Source of the DNA: Omnitrophica bacterium RIFCSPLOWO2_12_FULL_50_11
Lineage (GTDB): Bacteria > Omnitrophota > Omnitrophia > Omnitrophales > Danuiimicrobiaceae
DNA length: 47,374 nt
Assembly: GCA_001804315.1 (NCBI GenBank)
Contig: MHFT01000044.1
Location: 15,576 to 62,949 of the forward strand
Reading direction: 5' to 3'
Below the pieces are notes generated by a model. It saw only the letters and a list, made by a program, of their open reading frames with translations, did not search any database and was not told where the DNA came from. A program made the translations under genes and the position numbers. Positions 15,595 to 24,134 of the stretch are shown piece by piece; within the stretch, counting starts at the first letter, position 1, and every line of letters begins with the position of its first letter.

Positions 15595-15710
15595 GTGCAG
15601 TCGGGTGTCTACCACTTGATGCAGTAATCCCCGACGTCATTGCGAGGATGCGTTCCAGGCAGATCCCTCGCAATGACGACTGCATGGAGTGGTACGCACC
15701 CGTGCAGTCA
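15595..15710. repeat. Nested palindromic repeat in a 325-base gap between divergent genes
   Basis: The inner stem is CGTCATTGCGAGG (15635-15647) and its exact complement (15666-15678) with an 18-base loop. Around it, about 30 bases on the left (15596-15625) are an imperfect inverted copy of 15679-15709, with TACCACT and ATGCAGT matching. A 9-base insertion breaks the left arm, suggesting one element landed in another. The rest of the 15575-15899 gap holds no recognisable gene; a GAGGAGAG before 15900 serves the next gene. Confidence 0.8.
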
Positions 15711-15899
15711 AAAAAGGTGAACGTTGTCCATGAGTATGCTATCTTATGATGCCGCTGAGTCGATTTGAAGAAAGATGATATCGCGATCGGCAAGGCAACC
15801 GGAAGAGATATTTTCAATGCCTTGTCCCTGTGAGAGGTTTCAAGCAACACTTTTTCCACTACAGGTGAGACCACTGATGTTCACGAGGAGAGAGAAACG

Positions 15900-16496
15900 A
15901 TGAGACATTTTATGGGTCATATTAAGAAATACATTCTGCGCGGGCTCTTTGCCATTATTCCGATAGGTCTTTCGCTGTTTGCGATTAGATTCTTCTATGT
16001 CGCGATTGACCAGAAAATGATGGGGGCCGTCGATGATGTTCTCGGATTTCGTGTCCCTGGTTTTGGTATGCTTCTTTTACTCGTTTTTCTTTACTTACTG
16101 GGAGTCGGAGCAAGCAACGTGATGGGCAAACAGGTGTTTGGCCTCATCGAGCGCATCACCGATCGTATTCCTATTATCAAGACGACCTATCAGGTAGGCA
16201 AGCAAGTCGTATCCGCGTTTTCGCTTCCCGAAAGACAGGTCTTTAAAAAAGTCGTTCTCGTCGACTATCTGAAACCAGGAATTTGGACGATCGGGTTTGT
16301 CACAGGCACGATCATCGATCGTAAAAATAAAGACGACCGGCTACTCAAAGTATTTGTGCCGACACCGCCTAATCCCACATCGGGTACGATGGTCGTTGTC
16401 CGGGAATCACAAACCCGAGATCCAGGATGGACGATTGAAGAAGCGATGCGGTGTGTTATTTCCGGCGGTATCATCGGGCCCGACGAAATAAGGTAA
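15900..16496 (+). CDS. DUF502 family membrane protein
   Basis: A 198-residue protein of the DUF502 family. It starts with a Lys/Arg cytoplasmic segment, then the first helix (GLFAIIPIGLSLFAIRFFYV) and a second (GMLLLLVFLYLLGVGASNV). The family core follows: RIPIIKTTYQVGKQVV, then VVLVDYLKPGIWTIGFVTG and VFVPTPPNPTSGTMV. The C-terminus ends ISGGIIGPDE, also typical. GAGGAGAGA precedes the ATG. The biochemical role is not established. It is followed 21 bases later by another membrane-anchored gene. Confidence 0.88.
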   Translation: MRHFMGHIKKYILRGLFAIIPIGLSLFAIRFFYVAIDQKMMGAVDDVLGFRVPGFGMLLLLVFLYLLGVGASNVMGKQVFGLIERITDRIPIIKTTYQVGKQVVSAFSLPERQVFKKVVLVDYLKPGIWTIGFVTGTIIDRKNKDDRLLKVFVPTPPNPTSGTMVVVRESQTRDPGWTIEEAMRCVISGGIIGPDEIR

Positions 16497-16517
16497 GGAA
16501 ACCAGCCCCTTCTCAAC

Positions 16518-17198
16518 ATGCGGATCTGGATCGGTTGGCTTTTTTTGTTCCTCACCCTTTTACTCCTCGCGTTTGGATCGTTCTCGCTGTACAGGGGCGT
16601 TGAAGAAAATCGGATCTTAACCGCGGTGATCGAACGCCTGTCGGCCGATGCTCGTGTGGCCGAAGTTGTCGTCACTGAGAGTTCCTATGATGAGAAGGAA
16701 GAGAATGTCGAAACCACGATTAAGTTTCTCGAATTTGACGCACTCGGAAAACCCCTTACCCCCAAATACTTCACCTTTAAGGGCAATACCATTCAATTTC
16801 AGGCGCTTGTGATTCGGTTTGAGGATGAGCTCGTTAAAAACGGTGACAAACTCCGAGGCAGAAGCGCATATCTCTTTCTCCGCGCGTTTGCGCTCAATCA
16901 TGAAGAAGGTGCCCAGATCTTTGACATTACGAAGGTTAAAGAGGTGCCCGACGGCTATCGGTTAGCAGGAACATCAACAGATTTCGAACGCAAACTGTGG
17001 GAAAAATTTTGGTCTTATGTACAGGATGCTAATGCGAGAACAAGCTCACAGGTGAAGAATGCACAGATCGAGGCGCCTGGTTCCATCTTCGTGCCCGGCT
17101 TGATTTACAAGATTCGTATTGAACATGACGGTGGACTTAGGGTTGACTCAGAACCGATGCCGGAAATCTTGAAAGTGGAATTTTATGGCAAAGATTAG
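16518..17198 (+). CDS. Unknown membrane-anchored protein
   Basis: A 226-residue protein with one N-terminal hydrophobic helix (residues about 4-26), then a soluble, acidic domain that is probably extracytoplasmic. The soluble part alternates strands and helices (for example FLEFDALGKPLTPKYFTF and RGRSAYLFLRAFALNHEEG). It ends LKVEFYGKD. I do not recognise a family. The 21-base gap after the DUF502 gene suggests an operon. No close Shine-Dalgarno precedes the ATG. Confidence 0.7.
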   Translation: MRIWIGWLFLFLTLLLLAFGSFSLYRGVEENRILTAVIERLSADARVAEVVVTESSYDEKEENVETTIKFLEFDALGKPLTPKYFTFKGNTIQFQALVIRFEDELVKNGDKLRGRSAYLFLRAFALNHEEGAQIFDITKVKEVPDGYRLAGTSTDFERKLWEKFWSYVQDANARTSSQVKNAQIEAPGSIFVPGLIYKIRIEHDGGLRVDSEPMPEILKVEFYGKD

Positions 17199-17233
17199 CG
17201 AGCATTTTTATAAAAATTTTGTGGCAAATGGCG

Positions 17234-17239
17234 TATAAT
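17234..17239 (+). promoter_or_regulatory. Possible -10 box upstream of glgB
   Basis: A perfect TATAAT lies 36 bases after the preceding stop codon and about 97 bases before the glgB ATG. No good -35 is present at 16-18 bases, so this is a weak call. Confidence 0.35.
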
Positions 17240-17269
17240 GTGAAAGAAAAGTTGGTAATTTGTAGCGCT

Positions 17270-17327
17270 AATCCACCACCACTTTAAGGCTCGTCCACTG
17301 CGACATTCCTTAAAGTGGTGGGGGATT
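17270..17327. repeat. Hairpin of the CCACCAC/GTGGTGG family, copy 1, in the glgB leader
   Basis: The arms 17270-17289 and 17308-17327 (20 bases each) pair with a single mismatch around an 18-base loop. The right arm contains GTGGTGGGGG and ends 9 bases before the glgB ATG. The same arm sequence recurs at 29705-29784 and 35150-35201. Confidence 0.85.
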
Positions 17328-17335
17328 AAGACCAG

Positions 17336-19660
17336 ATGAATACGAGGGATACAGTAATGGGATTGGATCCATCTAAAAAGAGAAGCCGTGAGAGAGAAAA
17401 CCTAAGAAGTTGGTCGGATGAACTGGTGTCAGATCCGGTGATTCGAGCGGGGATGGATCGGATTCTTGCGTTCGAGGAAAAGGAACCTTGTGACTTTCTT
17501 GGTCCTCACCTGATGGATAAAGAAAATTCTGTGATCGTTCGGGCCTATTTGCCTAGAGCAAGCGAAGCTTGGGTTCAGTGGAATGGAAAGAAAAAAAATG
17601 GAACCATTTCGATGATGCGGGTTCGACCGGAAGGGATATTTGAAGCAATTCTTGAAGGGGAGAATAAACTTTATCCGTACGAAATTGGATTCACAGATGT
17701 GACGGGCGCAAAAGTGCAAGTGCAAGATCCCTACGCTTTTCGCGTCCAGCTGACGGGATCGGATCTCATGTTACTGGGCGAGGGGAATCACCTCAAGAGT
17801 TATGAAATATTGGGCGCCCATGTGAAGGTGATTGACGGTGTCAAAGGCGTTCACTTTGCGGTTTGGGCACCGAACGCCAAGAGCGTTAGCGTCGTTGGCA
17901 ATTTTAACCACTGGCAGCCAGGGACACATGCGATGACCAGAATCTCTTTTTCAGGTTATTGGGCGCTTTTTGTTCCCGGCCTCAAAGAAGGCGATCTTTA
18001 CAAATTTGCGGTGAGAGGGTGCGATGGTGAGATAAAGATCAAATGCGATCCGTACGGCTTTCAATGTGAGTTAAGGCCAAAGACGGCCAACGTAATCGCC
18101 TCGCTGGGGCGCTTCAAGTGGTGCGATGATTCATGGATGAAGAAAAGATTGGAGTGGAATTATGTGCGCGCACCAGTTTCCATTTACGAGGTCCATCTAG
18201 GATCGTGGAAACGTGATGAGAAAAGCGGCTGGGGTTTTATGAATTACCGAGATCTGGCCGAACAACTCGTCGCCTATGTTAAGGAGATGGGCTACACGCA
18301 TATCGAGCTCTTGCCTGTAGCGGAACACCCCTTGGATGAATCCTGGGGATATCAGGTGATAAATTATTTTGCCCCGACCAGTCGTTTCGGACGCCCCGAA
18401 GACTTTATGTACTTCGTCGACTACTGCCATCGCCATAATTTGGGCGTGTTGTTAGACTGGACACCGGGGCATTTTCCGCGTGATGCACATGGCCTCGCTC
18501 ATTTTGATGGTCGCGAGATTTATGGATACGAAGATTGGAAAAAGCGAGAGCATAAAGATTGGGGCACTTTCATTTTTGATTATGGCCGCAACGAAGTTAA
18601 AAATTTCCTCATTTCTAACGCCCTTTTTTGGTTGGATAAGTATCACATGGATGGCTTGCGGGTGGATGCCGTTGCCTCGATGCTTTATCTTGACTATTCG
18701 CGCGGCTCAGGCGAATGGGAGCGAAACGCATATGGAGGTAATGAAAATCTGGAGTCTATTTATTTTCTAAAAAGATTTAATGAAATTGTGCACACGGAAT
18801 ATCCTGGCGTGCTCACCATTGGGGAAGAGTCAACGGCTTGGCCGGGTGTGTCCAGACCCACCTATCATGGCGGCCTCGGCTTCAGCCTCAAGTGGAATAT
18901 GGGGTGGATGCACGATACGCTCTATTATTTTTCGCAAGATCCAATTTATCGAAAATGGCACCAGGGAACGCTGACCTTCTCAGCCTTGTATGCGTTCACA
19001 GAAAATTTTGTACTGCCGATTTCGCATGATGAGGTCGTGCATGGCAAATGTTCGCTCCTTGAGAAAATGCCGGGGGACGATTGGCAAAAATTTGCGGGCG
19101 TCAGGCTTTTTCTGACGTATATGTTTGCTCATCCGGGCAAGAAATTGCTCTTCATGGGCTCTGACTTTGGGCAACGGAGAGAATGGGATTGCAAATATTC
19201 TATTGATTGGCATGTTTTGAATTGGATTGGGCATGAGCAAATTCAGCTGTTAACGAAGGATCTCAACACGTTGTATCGAAAAGAGAAAGCGCTCCATGAG
19301 CTCGACTTTGAAGGCGCAGGTTTTGAGTGGATCGATTTCCAGGATAGCGACTCAAGCGTGATCAGTTTCATTCGGTGGTCGCGAGATCATAGAAACTGTA
19401 TCATTGCCGTGTGCAATATGACTCCTGTGCCGAGGCTTGGTTACCGCATTGGCGTGCCTCATCCTGGTTTTTACCGCGAGATACTAAATAGCGATGCATG
19501 TGAGTATGGGGGGAGCGGTGTGGGCAACCGGGGTGGCTTTGCAGCAGATCACAGTGCTTGTCATGGCAGACCGTATTCTTTAAATTTAGATTTGCCACCA
19601 CTTGGAGCAGTCCTTTTCAGGCATGAAGGTGAGCTCGGAGTCAAAACCGCCCACACGTGA
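17336..19660 (+). CDS. glgB: 1,4-alpha-glucan branching enzyme
   Basis: A 774-residue GH13 enzyme that makes the alpha-1,6 branches of glycogen. It has an N-terminal CBM48-like domain (ENSVIVRAYLPRASEAWVQW), a second one (VHFAVWAPNAKSVSVVGNFN), a GH13 barrel and a C-terminal all-beta domain. Catalytic residues are intact: Asp444 in DGLRVDAVASM, the Glu in TIGEEST (about 497), and the SHDEV motif. Full length for the two-CBM form. The ATG at 17336 lies directly after the copy-1 hairpin; no classical Shine-Dalgarno is free apart from the G-rich right arm. It is the first gene of the alpha-glucan cluster. Confidence 0.95.
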   Translation: MNTRDTVMGLDPSKKRSRERENLRSWSDELVSDPVIRAGMDRILAFEEKEPCDFLGPHLMDKENSVIVRAYLPRASEAWVQWNGKKKNGTISMMRVRPEGIFEAILEGENKLYPYEIGFTDVTGAKVQVQDPYAFRVQLTGSDLMLLGEGNHLKSYEILGAHVKVIDGVKGVHFAVWAPNAKSVSVVGNFNHWQPGTHAMTRISFSGYWALFVPGLKEGDLYKFAVRGCDGEIKIKCDPYGFQCELRPKTANVIASLGRFKWCDDSWMKKRLEWNYVRAPVSIYEVHLGSWKRDEKSGWGFMNYRDLAEQLVAYVKEMGYTHIELLPVAEHPLDESWGYQVINYFAPTSRFGRPEDFMYFVDYCHRHNLGVLLDWTPGHFPRDAHGLAHFDGREIYGYEDWKKREHKDWGTFIFDYGRNEVKNFLISNALFWLDKYHMDGLRVDAVASMLYLDYSRGSGEWERNAYGGNENLESIYFLKRFNEIVHTEYPGVLTIGEESTAWPGVSRPTYHGGLGFSLKWNMGWMHDTLYYFSQDPIYRKWHQGTLTFSALYAFTENFVLPISHDEVVHGKCSLLEKMPGDDWQKFAGVRLFLTYMFAHPGKKLLFMGSDFGQRREWDCKYSIDWHVLNWIGHEQIQLLTKDLNTLYRKEKALHELDFEGAGFEWIDFQDSDSSVISFIRWSRDHRNCIIAVCNMTPVPRLGYRIGVPHPGFYREILNSDACEYGGSGVGNRGGFAADHSACHGRPYSLNLDLPPLGAVLFRHEGELGVKTAHT

Positions 19661-19671
19661 GAAAGTAAGAA

Positions 19672-21705
19672 ATGAGTCCGGTGTCCACTCCTACGAAGCC
19701 TAAGAGGTTGTATCGGAAAGCATCTCTCACGCGTGCTGTGAAAAAGACAGAGCCGCCGCCGCTAGATCTTACTGCAGCAATTGTGATTGAAGACGTTAAG
19801 CCCCAAATCGACGGCGGCCTATATCCTGTGAAGAGCATTGTCGGCCAAGCGATCACGGTTCAAGCCACTATCTACCGTGATGGATGCCAAATTTTGGCGG
19901 CTTGCGTCAAGTTTAAAGAAGCGTCCCAGTCTGCTTGGCAGGAAGTACCTCTCGGGCCACTTGGAGACGATCAATGGCAGGCTACCTTTATTCCAACTAA
20001 GAACGCGCGTTACGTATACACCATTGAAGCTTGGTCGGATTTGATGGCAACGTGGCTGGATCGCACTGAGAAGAAAGGACGATGTGATCTCGCCATTAAA
20101 AGTGAGGCAGAGGAAGGACTTCACCTGTTGACTGAGTTGCAGGAGAAGTTGGAAAAGGAGGACCGACAACAGCTTGCGAAGTGGAGCAAACGCTTGTCTC
20201 GATCAGAGGGGATCAGTGAGGAGGTTCTAAGAATTATTCATGATCCGGAATTCCTTCGTTTGGTCAAGCAAGTGCCGCTCAAAAGCGAGACGAGCTCCTA
20301 TCGAAACTTGGAACTCGTGGTGGACCGTAAGCGGGCGGAGTACGGCTCGTGGTATGAAATGTTCCCACGGTCGCAGGGAACGATAACGGGCAAGAGTGGG
20401 ACGATCCGCGATTGCATCAGACGGCTTCCTGATATTAAGAGAATGGGATTTAATGTGGTTTATTTACCCCCGATTCATCCGATCGGCATGACTCATCGAA
20501 AAGGAAAAAACAACGCACTCACGGCGGACAAAACTTCGCCCGGATCACCCTGGGCGATCGGAAACGAAGAGGGCGGACACAAGTCGATTCATCCGGAACT
20601 TGGGACGATGGAAGACTTTGACGATTTCGTAGAGGCTGCGAACGATTTTGGAATTGAGATCGCTCTCGATTACGCGCTTCATTGCTCTGCGGATCATCCC
20701 TATGTGAAGTTACATCCAAATTGGTTTTACTCGTTGCCAGATGGATCCATCAAATATGCTGAAGATCCTCCCCAGAAGTACCTAGACATTTATCCGTTCA
20801 ATTTTAATTGCGGTGACAGGGAAGCACTATGGATCGAGTTAAAACGAATTCTCGAATTTTGGGTCGCAAAAGGGATTAGAATTTTTCATGTCAGTAATCC
20901 ACACATTAAGCCGCTTCGTTTTTGGCAATGGGTGATTTCTGAAATTCAACGAGATCACCCTGAGGTCATTTTTCTGGCCGAAGCTTTTACGGATCCTCAT
21001 CGGATGAAATTTCTTGCCAAAGCAGGTTTTACTCAGTCCTATACCTATTTTATCTGGCGCACTCACAAGTGGGAGTTGCGGGATTATTTGACCGAGCTGG
21101 TTGGTACCAACATGAGGGATTACTTTCGCGGAAATTTTTTTGTCAATACGCCTGACATCCTTCACGAATACCTCCAACGAGGCGGTCCGAACGCGTTCAA
21201 GATCCGGTTGATTTTAGCGGGTACGTTGTCGTCTTCGTATGGCATTCACAGCGGGTATGAGCTTTGCGAGAATACACCGCGTCAAGAGGCTTCGGAAGAG
21301 TATCTCGATTCCGAAAAATATCAGTACAAAGTCAGGAATTGGAATCGGTCGGGGAATATTAAGGATTTCATTGCGATATTTAATGGCGTGCGTGCTCGTC
21401 AGCCGGCGTTGCAACAATATAGGAACCTCAAGTTCTATCATACGTTAAATGACGACATTTTGGCTTATGGTAAATGGACGCCGGACATGTCCAATATTAT
21501 CGTCACTGTCGTCAACCTCGATCCATTTCATGTTCACGAAGACCTTCTTCATTTCCCTTTTTTGGATTTTGGCCTTCAGTTTTGGCAAACCTACCAGATG
21601 ATTGACCTCCTGACAGGGGCTAAGTATGACTGGAGAGGGGAACGTCAATACATAAGACTTGATCCCTACCATCAACCGGCACATATTTTTTTATTGCGGA
21701 AATGA
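19672..21705 (+). CDS. GlgE-like maltosyltransferase homologue lacking the catalytic nucleophile
   Basis: A 677-residue protein clearly of the GlgE family (GH13_3), which extends alpha-1,4-glucans from maltose-1-phosphate. The N-terminal DUF3416 domain has IVIEDVKPQIDGG. The barrel has WYEMFPRSQG, FNVVYLPPIHPIG, GTMEDFDDFV, IFLAEAFTDPHRMK (acid Glu437), FTQSYTYFIWR and NTPDILHEYL (Asp495). At the nucleophile site GlgE proteins read RVDNPHTKP; here it is HVSNPHIKP, so Asp is Ser408 and the invariant GH13 Arg is His406. The spacing Ser408 to Glu437 (29) equals that in characterised GlgE (Asp394 to Glu423). A normal double-displacement reaction is unlikely. The rest is well preserved and full length, so it is probably an expressed, non-catalytic or altered-function protein rather than a decaying gene. 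treS and maltokinase are not nearby. Confidence 0.85.
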   Translation: MSPVSTPTKPKRLYRKASLTRAVKKTEPPPLDLTAAIVIEDVKPQIDGGLYPVKSIVGQAITVQATIYRDGCQILAACVKFKEASQSAWQEVPLGPLGDDQWQATFIPTKNARYVYTIEAWSDLMATWLDRTEKKGRCDLAIKSEAEEGLHLLTELQEKLEKEDRQQLAKWSKRLSRSEGISEEVLRIIHDPEFLRLVKQVPLKSETSSYRNLELVVDRKRAEYGSWYEMFPRSQGTITGKSGTIRDCIRRLPDIKRMGFNVVYLPPIHPIGMTHRKGKNNALTADKTSPGSPWAIGNEEGGHKSIHPELGTMEDFDDFVEAANDFGIEIALDYALHCSADHPYVKLHPNWFYSLPDGSIKYAEDPPQKYLDIYPFNFNCGDREALWIELKRILEFWVAKGIRIFHVSNPHIKPLRFWQWVISEIQRDHPEVIFLAEAFTDPHRMKFLAKAGFTQSYTYFIWRTHKWELRDYLTELVGTNMRDYFRGNFFVNTPDILHEYLQRGGPNAFKIRLILAGTLSSSYGIHSGYELCENTPRQEASEEYLDSEKYQYKVRNWNRSGNIKDFIAIFNGVRARQPALQQYRNLKFYHTLNDDILAYGKWTPDMSNIIVTVVNLDPFHVHEDLLHFPFLDFGLQFWQTYQMIDLLTGAKYDWRGERQYIRLDPYHQPAHIFLLRK

Positions 21706-21835
21706 GATTTTTCCCTTTCGTTTCATTGTACCGGTTTGTTTGGACCTTGAGCCGGTCCAGCGTCTCATACCACCGTGTGATTCTGATCGTCTTCAAGGGT
21801 GAGCGATCATGAGTTCTTAAAAACAGGCGAACCGA

Positions 21836-24007
21836 ATGGGTGATGCAGTTCAAGCGATTCAAGATAAAAACGTAAGAGTACGGCCTGGTAGGTCGTATCC
21901 TTTGGGCGCCACTTGGGATGGCAAGGGTGTTAATTTTACTCTTTATTCGGAACATGCAACTGCCGTTGAGCTTTGTCTATTTGAATCTTCATCATCGACT
22001 CAAGAGTTCTGTAAAATACCGCTCATGGAACGAACGGGGCAGGTGTGGCACTGCTATTTGCCGGATGCTCAACCAGGCCAAATTTACGGGTATCGCGTGC
22101 ATGGTCCCTACCGGCCTCGATTGGGCCATCGGTTTAAACCGAATAAACTTTTACTTGACCCTTATGCCAAAGTCATCGTTCGCCCGATGAAATGGTCCGA
22201 CGAGATGTTTGGCTACACGTTTGGCCACCCAAAAGAAGACTTAGCGATGGACAATCGGGACAATGCTTGGTGTGCCCCCCTTGCCGCTGTCTTGGAGACG
22301 GGCAACTTCGATTGGGGCGATGACCGGGCACCTAACGTTCCCTGGCATGCGACCGTTATTTACGAAGTCCATATTCGAGGCTTTACGAAACTTCATCCGG
22401 ATATCCCAGAGCACTTGCGCGGCACTTATGCAGGCCTCGCTTCGGAACCGGCGGTCCGTCACCTGAAGGAACTGGGTGTTACTGCGGTCGAATTGATGCC
22501 GGTCCACTCGATCGTGAATGATCGTGCGCTCGTCGAGCGGGGTCTCAGAAATTATTGGGGATACAATACACTTTCGTTTTTCGCACCGGAACCTTATTAC
22601 CATTCTGGTGACAATCCATTCGATGTCGTGCGAGAATTCAAGCAGACGGTGAAATCGCTTCATGCGTCTGGTATCGAGGTGATTTTGGATGTCGTTTATA
22701 ACCACACGGGCGAGGGCAATCACTTGGGCCCTACTCTTTCGTTTCGGGGAATTGATAACCTCGCTTATTACCGGACGATGCCCAAGCACAAGCGCCATTA
22801 TGAGGATTTTACGGGTTGTGGGAACACACTGAATATGAAAAACCCAAGGGTCCTTCAACTCATTATGGACAGTTTGCGCTATTGGGTTGAAGAAATGCAT
22901 GTCGATGGCTTCCGTTTTGACCTCGCAAGCGCGCTCGCCCGTGAGCTCTATGAAGTGGATCGCCTGAGCTCCTTTTTTGATGTGATGATGCAAGATCCGG
23001 TTTTGTCCCAAGTGAAGCTCATTGCGGAACCATGGGACTTGGGTCCGGGGGGTTATCAGGTTGGAAATTTTCCTCACGGGTGGGCCGAATGGAATGGCAA
23101 GTATCGCGACACATTACGTTCGTTCTGGAGGGGTGACGGTGGAAAGGTAGCTGAATTTGCGACGCGGTTGTGCGGAAGCAGTGACTTATATGAAAGCAGC
23201 GGTCGAAAGCCGAGTGCCAGTATCAATTTTATTACAAGTCACGATGGGTTTAGTCTTAGAGATTTAGTCAGTTACAGCGAGAAGCATAATGAGGCAAATG
23301 GTGCAAACAATCAAGATGGCGAAAATTACAATTTGAGTTGGAATTGTGGTCATGAAGGTCCCGCGGAGGATGCGAAGATTAATGGGCTTAGGTGGCAGCA
23401 GATGCGGAATCTGATCGCAACTTTATTCCTTTCTCAAGGAGTCCCTATGATTCGTGCTGGCGATGAACTAGGTCAGACGCAGAAAGGGAATAATAACGCG
23501 TATTGCCAGGACACTGAAATCAGTTGGATCCATTGGAACTTGGCGCAAGACCAGAAAGATTTTTTGTCTTTTGTGCGGACGATGATTCAAATAAGACGGG
23601 AAAATGCTGTGCTCAGGAGAATGAAATTTTTCCAAGGCATGCCCATCCGGGGATCAGAAGTCAAAGACATCACCTGGTTTGATTCCTTTGGTGCCGAAAT
23701 GAGCGATGAAGATTGGGCTCAAGACTCGGTGCGATATCTTGGAGTCGTGCTTTCGGGTCAAGGGATGACGGAAGTCGATGAGCGAGGGCAACCTATTGCG
23801 GGTGACACATTGCTCTTGCTCCTCAACGCGGCTGAGGATCCCTTGCGGTTTAAATTACCTACCTTACCAGGGTCGGGCCGTGTCACGTGGGAATACAAAC
23901 TGGATACTGCTGTCGACCAACCTGTTCAACAGGTTTACACGAACGGTGATATCTATGATCTAAAAGGACACTCTGTGGTCGTCATGCGTCTCAAGGAAGC
24001 AACGTGA
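21836..24007 (+). CDS. glgX: Glycogen debranching enzyme (isoamylase type)
   Basis: A 723-residue GH13_11 enzyme hydrolysing alpha-1,6 branches. The N-terminal CBM48 (GVNFTLYSEHATAVELCLF) and the GYRVHGPYRP motif lead into the barrel. Catalytic residues are intact: Asp362 in DGFRFDLASAL, Glu398 in LIAEPWDLGPGGYQ, and SHDGFSLRDLV. NNNAYCQD is a further family signature. It lies 130 bases after the glgE-like gene; the gap has no clear element. Since the catalytic domain of the GDE_N-type debrancher at 1743 is missing, this is the only intact debrancher seen in the window. Confidence 0.94.
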   Translation: MGDAVQAIQDKNVRVRPGRSYPLGATWDGKGVNFTLYSEHATAVELCLFESSSSTQEFCKIPLMERTGQVWHCYLPDAQPGQIYGYRVHGPYRPRLGHRFKPNKLLLDPYAKVIVRPMKWSDEMFGYTFGHPKEDLAMDNRDNAWCAPLAAVLETGNFDWGDDRAPNVPWHATVIYEVHIRGFTKLHPDIPEHLRGTYAGLASEPAVRHLKELGVTAVELMPVHSIVNDRALVERGLRNYWGYNTLSFFAPEPYYHSGDNPFDVVREFKQTVKSLHASGIEVILDVVYNHTGEGNHLGPTLSFRGIDNLAYYRTMPKHKRHYEDFTGCGNTLNMKNPRVLQLIMDSLRYWVEEMHVDGFRFDLASALARELYEVDRLSSFFDVMMQDPVLSQVKLIAEPWDLGPGGYQVGNFPHGWAEWNGKYRDTLRSFWRGDGGKVAEFATRLCGSSDLYESSGRKPSASINFITSHDGFSLRDLVSYSEKHNEANGANNQDGENYNLSWNCGHEGPAEDAKINGLRWQQMRNLIATLFLSQGVPMIRAGDELGQTQKGNNNAYCQDTEISWIHWNLAQDQKDFLSFVRTMIQIRRENAVLRRMKFFQGMPIRGSEVKDITWFDSFGAEMSDEDWAQDSVRYLGVVLSGQGMTEVDERGQPIAGDTLLLLLNAAEDPLRFKLPTLPGSGRVTWEYKLDTAVDQPVQQVYTNGDIYDLKGHSVVVMRLKEAT

Positions 24008-24116
24008 GGATGACGGCGACGACAAAAGCTGCTGGGCACCAAAAAAGAGCAAGAGAGAGGGACCGGTTCGATTGTTGGAACAAAAACTGTCCCCTTTCTT
24101 GTAGGGGTTTACGGCG

Positions 24117-24134
24117 ATGGTATTGACAAAATAG
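24117..24134 (+). other. Putative malQ start with an in-frame amber codon
   Basis: An ATG at 24117, with TAGGGG about 9 bases upstream, opens the malQ frame but meets TAG (24132-24134) as its sixth codon. Beyond it the frame is open and carries malQ-like sequence. No ATG, GTG or TTG lies between the amber codon and a TTG at 24321. The stretch from 24008 to here contains no other recognisable gene. Confidence 0.4.

Noticed and set aside
15575..15874. Upstream extension of the minus-strand 7TM protein frame to 15874
   Set aside because: The extension runs through a palindromic repeat and has no domain or signal pattern; homology starts after 15574.
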